This document shows positions 9,151 to 18,223 of a stretch of 64,000 nucleotides of DNA, piece after piece (the stretch's first letter is position 1; each line of letters opens with the position of its first letter). Source of the DNA: an uncultured Bacteroidales bacterium (lineage in GTDB: Bacteria; Bacteroidota; Bacteroidia; Bacteroidales; Muribaculaceae); contig CACZNH010000005.1 in the NCBI GenBank assembly GCA_902782465.1, positions 146,036 through 210,035 on the forward strand, written 5' to 3'. The notes under the pieces were generated by a model. That model had not been told where the DNA came from and did no database searches. It worked only from the letters and a program-made list of their open reading frames with translations. Position numbers and translations under genes: made by a program.

Positions 9151-10020
9151 ATGAAACAGATGGTTATCTTTGGAAACACTTATCAGGATGTCCCGTCTGC
9201 GCGGGTACTAGCGCTGCTGGACGCATTGCGCCAGCGTGGAGTGGGCATTGCCGTCGAGAAGGAGTACCTGCAGTACCTGTGCGGCGACAGTGGCCGTGAG
9301 CGGGGTTTGGAGGCCTTTGAGGCGAGCCAGGTCCCCGATGCCGACATGGCGTTGTCACTGGGCGGAGACGGCACGTTCCTGACAACCGCAATGTGGGTAT
9401 CAAGGCAGGGAATGCCCATCCTGGGCATCAACCTGGGGCACCTGGGTTACCTGACGGCCGGATGCCTTGACGAGGGCATGGAAATCATCGACGAGGTGAT
9501 GGCGGGAAAATACCGCATCGAGGAGCGCTCGATGCTGCAAGTCAGCTGCGATGCAGTGGAGATTCCCCACCCCTGGGCACTTAACGAAATCGCCATCCTG
9601 CGACACGATACGTCATCGATGCTGGACATGCTGACGAGCCTGTGCGGCAGCGAACTGACCACCTACCGCGGCGACGGCCTGATTGTGAGCACGCCGACGG
9701 GCAGCACGGCCTATAACATGAGTGTGGGCGGTCCCATCCTGGAGCCCACCACGGCCTGCCTGGTGCTATCGCCCATCTCGCCTCACTCGTTGACAATGCG
9801 CCCGCTTGTCGTGCGCGATGACAGCCAAATTGCTGTTCGCACCCACACGCGAGCGACGCACTACGAGGTGAGTATCGACGGTGAAGTCACCTTGTGCCCC
9901 ACGGGCTCGGTGCTGACGATAGAACGTGCACCCTACTGCGCACGCGTCGTGCAGCTGCAGGGTAAGGACTTTGCCAATACGTTACGTCAAAAACTGCTCT
10001 GGGGTACCGACCGGCGATAA
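9151..10020 (+). CDS. nadK: NAD kinase
   Basis: 289-residue cytoplasmic enzyme that phosphorylates NAD to NADP. The GGDG motif is at residues 71-74 (LGGDGTFL) and the second substrate motif is STPTGSTAYNMSVGGP; length fits the family. The ATG at 9151 (MKQMVIFGNTYQ) is chosen because homologues start with a short lead into a FGN-like strand; the ATG at 9160 is possible, and the frame-open TTG at 9142 lies inside the -7 box. The messenger appears to be leaderless or nearly so. A structured inverted-repeat element follows the stop. Confidence 0.95.
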   Translation: MKQMVIFGNTYQDVPSARVLALLDALRQRGVGIAVEKEYLQYLCGDSGRERGLEAFEASQVPDADMALSLGGDGTFLTTAMWVSRQGMPILGINLGHLGYLTAGCLDEGMEIIDEVMAGKYRIEERSMLQVSCDAVEIPHPWALNEIAILRHDTSSMLDMLTSLCGSELTTYRGDGLIVSTPTGSTAYNMSVGGPILEPTTACLVLSPISPHSLTMRPLVVRDDSQIAVRTHTRATHYEVSIDGEVTLCPTGSVLTIERAPYCARVVQLQGKDFANTLRQKLLWGTDRR

Positions 10021-10030
10021 TGGGTTTACA

Positions 10031-10210
10031 TAAAAACAGGACGCTGTGTCATAATTGCTACATGGTAATATAACCGTGCTTTCGCACGGGAAAGCTTGTG
10101 CAAACTGAAGGCAAACGAGTTTACTCGATTTGCTGTAATTTGCTTAATTTCCCGCCTGCAGGGCGGATATAATCTTTGCAATTGAATTATGACACGCCCT
10201 CCTGTTTTTA
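10031..10210. repeat. 180-bp inverted-repeat (MITE-like) element with internal hairpins
   Basis: Terminal inverted repeats of 26 bp (10031-10056 and 10185-10210) match at 23 positions and contain GTGTCATAATT. Inside are a hairpin CCGTGC/GCACGG near 10073-10088, another at about 10111-10133 (GCAAACGAGT with a near complement), and a CCGCCTGCAGGGCGG palindrome near 10152. The same terminal sequence bounds the element at 18224-18473. Sits between convergent nadK and the glycosyltransferase and may serve both as terminator. Confidence 0.8.
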
Positions 10211-10227
10211 TACACGAATCTGTCTGA

Positions 10228-11370
10228 TTACTTCTTAAACAGTCGGCGGTGCATCAAGATTGAGCGGTAGATGTGAACCATGTGGTCGGCCAGTACCTGA
10301 CTGGTGAAGCGCTCGCTATTCTCGCGGGCAGCCTTCAGGATAGCCTGAATCTTGTTCTCGTCCTCCAAGACATCGCTCAACTTGTCGGCTCCATCCTCAA
10401 AGTCAGTATAATAGATGGCACCCTCGCCGCCAAACTCCCTGGCCTGAGGGGAATCCTTGCAGATGACAAGACCACCCGAGCGCTGGGCGTTAATCAACTT
10501 GTACAGGTCACGGATGCGCTCAGTATTGGGGATGATGACGGCCTCGGCCATCTTGCACACAGCGGTAAGGTCGGAATGATGCACCTTATCGACCTGCTTG
10601 AAACGGTGGAAGATGTGCAGGTTATGGGCCTGCTCCTTGATAACGTGGTCAAAATGGTTGGTGCGGTAACCGAGCATCACGATCGAAATCTTGCGGTTCC
10701 TGAGCTCGTGAAGCAGCTTCATGGCCTCCTCCAGGTTATCGTCTTTATCGAGACGTCCCTTGTACAGGATAAAACGCTCGGGCAGACGGTATTTCTTGGT
10801 CAGGATATCATACATGTTCTCGGGCACAGAGTCATCGCAGCCGTCAAAGAAGCAGGGGTGAACCACCTCGACGATATCAGGACTGACGTGATAGTGGTTG
10901 ATGATGGTCTGACGGTCGGGCTCGTGCAGGGCGATGATGCGCTTGGCAATCTTGCACGCCTTGCGGGCACGACGCTGCATCTTCATGCGAATGAACCAGT
11001 TCTTGGCTGTCTTGTACAAGGGGTCGGTCATAGTGAAGACCGTGGGGAAACTGCCACCGGCAAATCCCGACGGGATGCCGTCGTCGATGCCGTGGAAGGT
11101 GTTCACACCATGGGCCTTGGCCGACTTGACAATGCCAGTGTGCGTGTACCAGCGATTGGTATCATGAATGTGGCTGCGCGGGAACTTCACGCGCACACCT
11201 TCCTCATTCAACAAGGCTGTAAGTCTCTTGTTCTGGTCATGGTCGGGGGAATAGAGAATATAATAATTATCCGGATAGTGCTTTGCCAGAGCTTTAATAA
11301 GGATGCGTCCGTAATAGGAAGTATCATTATTCTCCATGACAATCTTGCGGCCACCGTAACCTACTACCAT
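10228..11370 (-). CDS. GT4-type glycosyltransferase (family 1-like)
   Basis: 380-residue protein with the two-lobed GT-B layout. The N-terminal lobe begins with a glycine-rich strand (MVVGYGGRKIV) and has YYGRILIKAL; the C-terminal lobe has RFILYKGRLDKDDNLEEAM, IVMLGYRTN and the nucleotide-sugar-binding region NTERIRDLYKLINAQRSGGLVIC followed by DSPQAREFGGEGAIYY. The donor and acceptor cannot be told. No sugar-polymer cluster surrounds it, so a stand-alone role in a cell-surface glycan is only a guess. Own promoter (TAACTTTG at 11431-11438). Confidence 0.85.
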   Translation of the reverse strand: MVVGYGGRKIVMENNDTSYYGRILIKALAKHYPDNYYILYSPDHDQNKRLTALLNEEGVRVKFPRSHIHDTNRWYTHTGIVKSAKAHGVNTFHGIDDGIPSGFAGGSFPTVFTMTDPLYKTAKNWFIRMKMQRRARKACKIAKRIIALHEPDRQTIINHYHVSPDIVEVVHPCFFDGCDDSVPENMYDILTKKYRLPERFILYKGRLDKDDNLEEAMKLLHELRNRKISIVMLGYRTNHFDHVIKEQAHNLHIFHRFKQVDKVHHSDLTAVCKMAEAVIIPNTERIRDLYKLINAQRSGGLVICKDSPQAREFGGEGAIYYTDFEDGADKLSDVLEDENKIQAILKAARENSERFTSQVLADHMVHIYRSILMHRRLFKK

Positions 11371-11430
11371 AATCTATCGTTGTTTTGTTATTTTTTAATG
11401 AAAAACCTGTTTGATAGTTGTTAAAACGTG

Positions 11431-11438
11431 CAAAGTTA
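11431..11438 (-). promoter_or_regulatory. -7 box TAACTTTG for glycosyltransferase
   Basis: Minus-strand TAnnTTTG match 60 bases before the start at 11370; divergent with the promoter at 11523. Confidence 0.5.
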
Positions 11439-11522
11439 CTACTTTTTTTTTGTACTACGGCTTTTCGCCCCGTTTTTTTGGGAAAAAGGGGGAAATCTTT
11501 TGCTACTTCCCTCGGCTTGCAC

Positions 11523-11530
11523 TATCTTTG
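11523..11530 (+). promoter_or_regulatory. -7 box TATCTTTG for DUF4923 gene
   Basis: Preceded by CCTCGGCTTGCAC, the same right-hand segment that precedes the -7 box in the nadK hairpin element, so this may be a degenerate half copy. It lies 19 bases before the ATG. Confidence 0.6.
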
Positions 11531-11549
11531 CCTTCAAAATTGTTGAGCT

Positions 11550-12155
11550 ATGAACCGAATAATGATATTTTTTAGCATCGTCATAATGCTGACGTTGACG
11601 ACCAGTTGCAAGTCGTCGCAGCAGGCTACCGGAAACCTTCATCCCGACCAGGTCTTCACCATGACCGAGGACGATATAGCCCGTGAGACCCTGCGAATCA
11701 ATCAGATGCTGAGTGGTGAATGGAAGTATAACGGCCCCAGCGTGGGCGTGAGCGGGAAAAATGTACTGGCCGGCATTGCTAAGCCCATTGCAAAGGGCAA
11801 AATCAAGAAGAAACTCAAGAAGGCCTACAAGAGCATCGGCCTCGACAAGATGCGCCCCAACTTCGTCTTCAACGAGGACGGCACCTGCTCCATCTCGGTG
11901 ATGGGAGCCAGTGTGAAAGGCAGCTACAACTACAATCCCAGCACCGAGAAGCTGGCCCTCAAGTGGCACGGTATCCCTCTGAGTGCCAACTTGAAGCGTG
12001 ACGGCAAGAAACTGCACATAACCTTTGAGGCCGACAAGCTGATATCGTTAATCACACTGATGGGACGTTTCAGCGACAGCTCGACCATCAAAGCGCTCAC
12101 GCAGCTGCTGGACAATTACGAGGACGTGATGGTGGGCTTTGAACTCAAGAAGTAG
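11550..12155 (+). CDS. DUF4923-family lipoprotein
   Basis: 201 residues with a lipoprotein signal peptide (MNRIMIFFSIVIMLTLTTSC). The mature part has LSGEWKYNGPSVGVSGKNVLAGIAKP, KGKIKKKLKKAYKSIG and a beta-rich stretch with FNEDGTCSISVMGASVKGSY, the pattern of DUF4923 proteins, which are confined to Bacteroidota and of unknown function. Likely anchored in the cell envelope facing the periplasm. The next gene starts 37 bases downstream on the same strand, so the two may be co-transcribed. Confidence 0.85.
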   Translation: MNRIMIFFSIVIMLTLTTSCKSSQQATGNLHPDQVFTMTEDDIARETLRINQMLSGEWKYNGPSVGVSGKNVLAGIAKPIAKGKIKKKLKKAYKSIGLDKMRPNFVFNEDGTCSISVMGASVKGSYNYNPSTEKLALKWHGIPLSANLKRDGKKLHITFEADKLISLITLMGRFSDSSTIKALTQLLDNYEDVMVGFELKK

Positions 12156-12192
12156 CCTGCCTTAAATTGGTTTAGTTTGTAATTATGCGGCT

Positions 12193-13710
12193 ATGATGGA
12201 TTTCACCCCTTTGTTCCGCAGCCATTTCCTGGACCGCCTGCAGGAACACACACGCTATATCGACCATGCCGACGCCGTTCAGCAGGGCGAATTGGTGCGC
12301 CTTATTGAGAAGGCGGCACTGACGCGCATCGGCCGCAAGTATGACTTTTCGTCCATCAGGACCTACAGGCAGTTCGCCTCTACCCTGCCGCTGTACAGCT
12401 ACGAGAACCTGCAGCCGCAGATTATGCGCATGATCAACGGCGCCAAGGACGAGTTGTGGCCCGGACGTTGCATGCATTTTGCGCAATCGTCGGGCACTAG
12501 CGACGGCCGCAGCAAGTACATCCCCATCACGCCCGAGTCCCTCAAGTGGAACCACTACCAGGGCAGCAGCGACGTGGTGTCACACTACCTGAACCTGAAT
12601 CCTGCCAGCCGCATCTTCTCGGGCAAGGCGTTTATCCTGGGCGGCAGCTTCTCTAACCGCCTGAAACTGCCCCGTGGCGTGAAGGTCGGTGACTTGAGTG
12701 CCAACCTCATCGAGAACATGAACCCACTGGCCAACCTGGTGCGCATTCCCAGCCGCCAGGTAGCGCTCATGGAGGACTGGAACGCCAAGCTGCCCCTGCT
12801 GGTGGACGCTGCCATCGGGCAGAACGTGACCAACCTGAGCGGCGTGCCGTCATGGTTCCTCACCGTGCTCCGCGAGGTGTTGAAAAAGACAGGCAAGTCC
12901 AGCATCCACGACGTATGGCCCAATCTGGAAGTGTTCTTCCACGGCGGCATCGCCTTTGAGCCCTACAGGGAACAGTACGAGGAAATCTGCGACATGGACA
13001 AGATGCATTTCCTGGACACCTACAATGCCAGCGAGGGTTTCTTTGCCGTGCAGAGCGACTGGTCCACCGAGGCGATGCTCCTGCTGCTCGACGCGGGCGT
13101 GTTCTACGAGTTCCTGCCCGTCGAAGAGAGCGGTAGCGAGACCCCCGAGGTCTATCCCATCTGGGAAATCGAGGCAGGGCGCACCTATGAACTCATCATC
13201 ACTGCCGCCAACGGCCTGTGGCGTTATCGCCTGGGCGATACGGTGACCATCCAACAGCTCAATCCCGTCAAAATCACCATTGCGGGACGCACACACAGCT
13301 TCATCAACGCCTTTGGTGAGGAGCTGATGGTTCACAATGCCGACCACGCCATCACGCTGGCGGCTCAAGAGACGGGCGCCGAGATACTCAACTACACTGC
13401 CGCGCCGGTTTATTCCATCAGCGGACAACGCGGCCACCACCAGTGGCTCATCGAGTTTGCCCGCGAGCCCCAGGACACAAGCCGCTTCATGCAGCTGCTC
13501 GACCAGCACCTGCGCGAGGTGAACAGCGACTACGACGCCAAGCGCACGGGCGACATCTTCCTGGCCCCACCCACCCTTGTCATCGCTCCGCAGGGCCTGT
13601 TTGACCGCTGGCTCGCCTCCACGGGCAAGCTGGGCGGCCAGCGCAAGGTCCCCCGCCTGAACAACAACCGCAACATCATCGACCAGATGCTCCAGCTGAT
13701 GAATCACTGA
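12193..13710 (+). CDS. GH3 auxin-responsive-promoter family acyl-adenylate protein
   Basis: 505 residues. Members of the GH3 family adenylate a carboxylic acid and in plants transfer it to an amino acid; bacterial members have unknown substrates. Visible are HFAQSSGTSDGRSKYIPIT (the ATP-loop-like motif of the superfamily), YNASEGFFAVQ, and LWRYRLGDTV followed by AGRTHSFINAFGEELMV in the C-terminal part. Only five bases separate its stop from the next start, so it forms an operon with the membrane sulfatase-fold enzyme. Start at the second ATG-like codon of a short lead (MMDFTPLF versus MDFTPLF) is uncertain by one to four codons. Confidence 0.85.
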   Translation: MMDFTPLFRSHFLDRLQEHTRYIDHADAVQQGELVRLIEKAALTRIGRKYDFSSIRTYRQFASTLPLYSYENLQPQIMRMINGAKDELWPGRCMHFAQSSGTSDGRSKYIPITPESLKWNHYQGSSDVVSHYLNLNPASRIFSGKAFILGGSFSNRLKLPRGVKVGDLSANLIENMNPLANLVRIPSRQVALMEDWNAKLPLLVDAAIGQNVTNLSGVPSWFLTVLREVLKKTGKSSIHDVWPNLEVFFHGGIAFEPYREQYEEICDMDKMHFLDTYNASEGFFAVQSDWSTEAMLLLLDAGVFYEFLPVEESGSETPEVYPIWEIEAGRTYELIITAANGLWRYRLGDTVTIQQLNPVKITIAGRTHSFINAFGEELMVHNADHAITLAAQETGAEILNYTAAPVYSISGQRGHHQWLIEFAREPQDTSRFMQLLDQHLREVNSDYDAKRTGDIFLAPPTLVIAPQGLFDRWLASTGKLGGQRKVPRLNNNRNIIDQMLQLMNH

Positions 13711-13715
13711 AAATC

Positions 13716-15668
13716 ATGTGGAAGAAACTGATTCATAGTAATGTTGGGGCGGCGCTGCTGAATATGCTGGTGGCTTACCTGGTGTGGATGCTGTCAAGGG
13801 TGGCGTTCTTTGCCGAGAACTGGTCCACCTTTGCCCCCTATATGTCGTGGTCGCTGTTCAAGAGCATGCTGCACGGGGCGCTGGTGTTTGACACCTCGGC
13901 ATTGCTCTACGTCAACAGCCTCTACCTGGTGCTCATGCTGCTGCCGTTGCATCTCAAGGAGCGCCCGGGCTTCCACAAAGGGCTGAAGTGGCTGTTTGTG
14001 GTCACCAATGCCATCGCCTTGGCGATGAACCTGATGGACGCGGTCTATTTCCAGTACACGGGCCGCCGCTCGACGGTGTCGGTGTTCACCGAGTTTGCCA
14101 ACGAGGGCAACATCGCTTCCATCATCCTCACCGAATTTGCCCGCCACTGGTACCTGGTACTGGCGTTCATCGCGCTGGTGTTCATCCTGTGGCGCTGCTA
14201 TACCAAGCCGCGTCTGGAGGTCTATCGCTTCGGGCACCACTATTACATCTCGCAACTCGTCGCCCTGCTGGTGATGATACCGCTCGCCATCGTGGGCATC
14301 CGTGGCAGCGTCACGGCAGGCACACGCCCCATCACCATCAGCAACGCCAACCAGTTTGTCAACCGTCCTGTCGAGTCGTCGGTGGTGCTGAACACGCCGT
14401 TCTCGATGATTCGCAGCATCGGCAAGAAAGCCTTTGTCACACCCGACTACATGACGCCCCAGGAGATGGAGGCCATCTACAGTCCCGTCCACGAGCATCC
14501 CGCGATGGATGGAGGCATCCCTGGCAAGAACGTGGTCATCCTCATCGTCGAGAGCATGGGCAAGGAATACATCGGCTCGTTCAACCGCGACCTGGACGGC
14601 GGCACCTATCAGGGCTATATGCCCTTTATCGACAGCCTCGTGAGCCAGTCGCTGACCTTCAAGTACAGCTATGCCAACGGACGCATCAGCATGGATGCCA
14701 TGCCCTCCATCCTCTCGGGCCTGCCCATGATGGTCGAGCCGTTCTTCCTCACTCCCGCCTCGCTCAACGATGTCGAGGGGCTACCCATGATGCTGGGCCG
14801 TGAGGGCTACAGCAGCGCTTTCTTCCACGGGGCGCACAACATCTCGATGGGATTCAGCGCCTATGCCCACAGCATCGGTTACAAGCATTACTACGGCCTG
14901 GACGAGTATTGCCAGTCACCCAAGTATGGCGGCATGGACGATTTCGACGGCAAGTGGGCCATCTGGGACGAGCCGTTCCTGCAGTTCACGCTCGATGGCA
15001 TCGGCGGCATGAAGCAGCCCTTCCTCGCCACGGTGTTCACCGCATCGTCGCATCACCCTTACAAGTTGCCCGAGCAGTACCGCGACTCCCTCAAGGACGA
15101 GGGCGGCCAGCCCATCCACAAGTGCGTGCGCTACACCGACCTGGCGCTGCGCCACTTCTTTGAGCGCGCCAGCCGAGAGCCCTGGTACCACAACACCATC
15201 TTTGTCCTCGTTGCCGACCACACCAACCAGACCAGCCACGACGTCTATAAGACCGACCTGGGGCTATACAGTATCCCCATCATCTTCTTTGCCCCCGACG
15301 GCAGCATCCAGCCCGCCGTGCGCGAGGACGTCATCGTCCAGCAGACCGACATCACCCCCACCCTGCTGCACCTGCTGGGCTACGGCAAGCCCTACGTGGC
15401 CTTCGGCGACGACCTGCTGTCGGTACCCCCCGACCAGTCGTGGGCATTCAGTTACAATGCCGGCATCTATCAATTGGTGCAGGGTGACCTGCTGCTGCAG
15501 TTCGACGGCAACAGGACCACCGCCGTCTATCGCTTCAAGGCCGACCCGCTGCTGCGCGAGAACCTCGTGGACCGCCTGCCCGAACAGCAGCCCCTGGAGC
15601 AACGCCTCAAGGCCATCATCCAGCAATACATGTCCCGCATGAACGAGAACCGCCTGATGCCGAAATAA
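13716..15668 (+). CDS. LtaS-like membrane sulfatase/phosphoglycerol-transferase-fold enzyme
   Basis: 650 residues: about five N-terminal membrane segments (residues about 10-205), then an extracytoplasmic alkaline-phosphatase-fold domain. Catalytic-type motifs are VVILIVESMGKEYIGSF (metal site), YANGRISMDAMPSILSGLP (the position where the nucleophile sits in LtaS-type enzymes; Ser here, inferred), SSHHPYKLP, and FVLVADHTNQT (metal ligands). Such proteins move phosphoglycerol or phosphoethanolamine between lipids and glycans; the acceptor cannot be read. Five bases after the GH3-family gene, so translationally linked. A small GC hairpin follows the stop (15669-15682). Confidence 0.88.
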   Translation: MWKKLIHSNVGAALLNMLVAYLVWMLSRVAFFAENWSTFAPYMSWSLFKSMLHGALVFDTSALLYVNSLYLVLMLLPLHLKERPGFHKGLKWLFVVTNAIALAMNLMDAVYFQYTGRRSTVSVFTEFANEGNIASIILTEFARHWYLVLAFIALVFILWRCYTKPRLEVYRFGHHYYISQLVALLVMIPLAIVGIRGSVTAGTRPITISNANQFVNRPVESSVVLNTPFSMIRSIGKKAFVTPDYMTPQEMEAIYSPVHEHPAMDGGIPGKNVVILIVESMGKEYIGSFNRDLDGGTYQGYMPFIDSLVSQSLTFKYSYANGRISMDAMPSILSGLPMMVEPFFLTPASLNDVEGLPMMLGREGYSSAFFHGAHNISMGFSAYAHSIGYKHYYGLDEYCQSPKYGGMDDFDGKWAIWDEPFLQFTLDGIGGMKQPFLATVFTASSHHPYKLPEQYRDSLKDEGGQPIHKCVRYTDLALRHFFERASREPWYHNTIFVLVADHTNQTSHDVYKTDLGLYSIPIIFFAPDGSIQPAVREDVIVQQTDITPTLLHLLGYGKPYVAFGDDLLSVPPDQSWAFSYNAGIYQLVQGDLLLQFDGNRTTAVYRFKADPLLRENLVDRLPEQQPLEQRLKAIIQQYMSRMNENRLMPK

Positions 15669-15777
15669 GCGGCTTGCGCCGCTGTGTAGGGTGTATGGAA
15701 TGCGCTAACCAATTAGTTTATCGTGAGTTTTAATGAAATGAAATTAACTGAAATCAGGAATATAGTGGAAATTTTAG

Positions 15778-15785
15778 TAATTTTG
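15778..15785 (+). promoter_or_regulatory. -7 box TAATTTTG for DUF805 gene
   Basis: TAnnTTTG match 58 bases before the ATG at 15843. Confidence 0.5.
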
Positions 15786-15842
15786 TAGTGTAAAAAAAAC
15801 CAAAAATAACCGCAATATTTCCTGATAGCAAAACTACAGATA

Positions 15843-16460
15843 ATGGAACTTAACAATGAAAACAATCCTGTTTTGAACCAGGAACCGACTCATGAGCCGA
15901 TGAACGAGTATCAGTCCACAATGCCTCAGGCGCTCCCCATGATAGAGTTCTGGGAGGCCGTGGGCACCTGTTTCAGGAAGTTTATTGACTTTAAAGGCCG
16001 TGCCCGTCGCAGCGAGTTCTGGTGGTTTATGCTGTTTGTGTTATTGGTGGCTTTACTTTGCTCTTTTCTGGATGGTTTTCTGAGTGTTTTTCAAGGTGTT
16101 TTTCTGGGCCCTGTCGTTGGATTCTCATTTATCGGCTTAGTGGAGGCATTGGTGCTTTTCTTCCCCGCTATAGCGGTGACTTTCCGCCGTCTGCATGATA
16201 CCGGCCGTAGCGGCTGGTGGATTGGCGGAGTGTTCATCCTGGTTGCTATCGGTTTGATTGGTATGTATTTTATTAAGACTTACAAGTTAGGTGAAACGGC
16301 TGCTTTTTCGATGTGGTTACCGATTATCCTAGCGATCTTTATCATCCATATCATTGTCCTCATATCATGCGTGTCAGACAGCCATCCTGGTGAGAACAAG
16401 TATGGTCCATCACCCAAGTACCAGCAATCAGTTAAAAGAACAAGTCCTCGACAATCGTGA
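15843..16460 (+). CDS. DUF805 family membrane protein
   Basis: 205 residues with an acidic cytoplasmic lead, then about four membrane segments. Family signatures are DFKGRARRSEFWWFMLF and FRRLHDTGRSGWW; the C-terminus (HPGENKYGPSP) also fits. DUF805 proteins are small inner-membrane proteins of unknown function. The stop codon lies inside the hairpin at 16443-16475. Confidence 0.9.
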   Translation: MELNNENNPVLNQEPTHEPMNEYQSTMPQALPMIEFWEAVGTCFRKFIDFKGRARRSEFWWFMLFVLLVALLCSFLDGFLSVFQGVFLGPVVGFSFIGLVEALVLFFPAIAVTFRRLHDTGRSGWWIGGVFILVAIGLIGMYFIKTYKLGETAAFSMWLPIILAIFIIHIIVLISCVSDSHPGENKYGPSPKYQQSVKRTSPRQS

Positions 16461-16475
16461 TGACTGTCAAGGACT
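16443..16475. terminator. Shared hairpin between DUF805 gene and convergent tRNA-Leu
   Basis: Arms AGTCCT.GACA and TGTC.AGGACT pair with one mismatch. It overlaps the last codons of the plus-strand gene and lies 6 bases past the 3' end of the minus-strand tRNA. Confidence 0.55.
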
Positions 16476-16480
16476 CGTGG

Positions 16481-16565
16481 TGGTGCCCAGGGCGGGACTC
16501 GAACCCGCACACCTCGCGGCACACGCACCTGAAACGTGCGCGTCTACCAATTCCGCCACCTGGGC
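16481..16565 (-). tRNA. tRNA-Leu (CAG)
   Basis: 85-nt class II tRNA with encoded CCA. Acceptor GCCCAGG pairs with its complement, the D arm has GGCGGAATTGGTAGAC, the anticodon loop TTCAGGT gives CAG, a long variable arm follows, and the T arm is GCGGGTTCGAGTCCCGC. Confidence 0.95.
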
Positions 16566-16702
16566 ATGTTGGTTTGCGTTTAGCGGGTGCAAAGATACTA
16601 CTTTTTTTTAATATGCAAGCCTTTTGGCAAAAAAAATGCCGAAAAATCTTTTTTTTGCGCTCTTCAGGGGTGTTTTTGGCTCATTTTTTAGACGAAAAAC
16701 AT

Positions 16703-16710
16703 TACCTTTG
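16703..16710 (+). promoter_or_regulatory. -7 box TACCTTTG for M24 peptidase
   Basis: TAnnTTTG match leaving an untranslated leader of about 80 bases before 16798. Confidence 0.45.
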
Positions 16711-16797
16711 CTATCCTTAATAGCTCTTATCAGCTAAGGTAAGCTGCTAACTCAACGAGAATACATTAACAACCTTAATAAACAGTATTGATAGATT

Positions 16798-18198
16798 ATG
16801 TTCAGTAAAGAAACTTACATCAGTCGCCGCAACGAGCTCAAGAAGCTCGTGGGCGATGGCGTGATTTTACTCTTCGGCAACAACGAGTCGCCGTGTAATT
16901 ATCCCAACAACGCCTATTACCCCTTCCGCCAGGACTCGACGTTCCTGTACTACTTCGGCCAGCAGCGTGACGGCCTGGTGGGTGTCATCGACATCGACAA
17001 CAATGTGGAGACACTCGTGGGCGATGATATCGACATCGAGGACATCGTGTGGTATGGCTCGGTCGACAGCGTGGCCGACATGGCTGCCCAGGTGGGCGTC
17101 GCCAACTCGGCACCCATGAAGCAGCTGCAGGCCATCTGTGACGAGGCTCGCGCCAAGGGTCGCCGCATCCACTTCCTGCCCCCCTACCGCCACGACACCA
17201 AGATTCAGATCATGGACCTGCTGGGCATCCATCCCGACAAGCAGGCCGAGGCCGTGTCCCACGACCTGCGCATGGCGGTCATCAACATGCGCTCGGTCAA
17301 GACGGCCGAGGAGATTGCCGAGCTGGAGCGTGCCGCCGAGGTGGGCTACCTGATGCACACCACCGCCATGCGCCTCATCAAGCCGGGCGTGACCGAGAAA
17401 TACATCGGCGGGCAGATTGACGGCATCGCCGAGAGCTATGGTGCCAAGAACAGTTTCGCCACCATCTTCTCGCAGCACGGCGAGATCATGCATGGTGCAC
17501 CGTCGATGAATCCCCTGGAGGCTGGACGTCTGGCCCTGTGTGACTGCGGTGCCGAGACGATGGAGTTCTACTGCAGCGACAACACGCGCACGATGCCCGT
17601 GAGCGGCAAGTATGACCAGCGCCAGCTGGACATCTACCGCATCGTCGAGGAGTGCCATGACCACGCCCTGGAAATCTCCAGGCCGGGCATGAAATATATG
17701 GACGTCCACTTCTCGGTATGCCGACTGATGACCCAGCGCCTCAAGGAACTGGGATTGATGAAGGGCGACGTGGACGAGGCCGTTGCCGCCGGTGCCCATG
17801 CCATGTTCCTGCCCCACGGACTGGGACACATGATGGGTATGGACGTGCACGACATGGAAGGTCTTGGACAGATTTACGTCGGCTTTGACGACGAGACGCG
17901 CCCCAACCTGGAACAGTTCGGCACCAACTGCCTGCGCATGGGTCGCCGCCTGCAGGAGGGCTTTGTCGTGACCGACGAGCCGGGCATCTACTTCATCCCC
18001 GCCCTCATCGACGACTGGCGTGCCAGCGGACACTGCGCCGAGTTCCTCAACTTCGACAAGCTGGAGACCTACAAGGACTTTGGTGGCATCCGCATCGAGG
18101 ACGACATCCTCATCACTGCTGACGGCTGCCGCTTCCTGGGCGAGAAGCGCATCCCCTACCATCCCCAGGACGTAGAGGACTTCATGGCCGCCAACTGA
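16798..18198 (+). CDS. pepP: Xaa-Pro aminopeptidase (M24B)
   Basis: 466-residue cytoplasmic metallopeptidase that removes an N-terminal residue preceding proline. An N-terminal AMP_N domain (to about 170, FRQDSTFLYYFG) precedes the pita-bread catalytic domain. Metal ligands are visible in order: CDCGAE and SDNTRTMPVSGKYD (Asp pair), FLPHGLGHMMGMDVHD (His), VVTDEPGIYFIP (Glu) and GIRIEDDIL (Glu). Length matches PepP-type enzymes of Bacteroidota. Monocistronic, with its own -7 box and a large inverted-repeat element after the stop. Confidence 0.93.
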   Translation: MFSKETYISRRNELKKLVGDGVILLFGNNESPCNYPNNAYYPFRQDSTFLYYFGQQRDGLVGVIDIDNNVETLVGDDIDIEDIVWYGSVDSVADMAAQVGVANSAPMKQLQAICDEARAKGRRIHFLPPYRHDTKIQIMDLLGIHPDKQAEAVSHDLRMAVINMRSVKTAEEIAELERAAEVGYLMHTTAMRLIKPGVTEKYIGGQIDGIAESYGAKNSFATIFSQHGEIMHGAPSMNPLEAGRLALCDCGAETMEFYCSDNTRTMPVSGKYDQRQLDIYRIVEECHDHALEISRPGMKYMDVHFSVCRLMTQRLKELGLMKGDVDEAVAAGAHAMFLPHGLGHMMGMDVHDMEGLGQIYVGFDDETRPNLEQFGTNCLRMGRRLQEGFVVTDEPGIYFIPALIDDWRASGHCAEFLNFDKLETYKDFGGIRIEDDILITADGCRFLGEKRIPYHPQDVEDFMAAN

Positions 18199-18223
18199 CG
18201 CTCATAAAAAACGTACCCTACAC

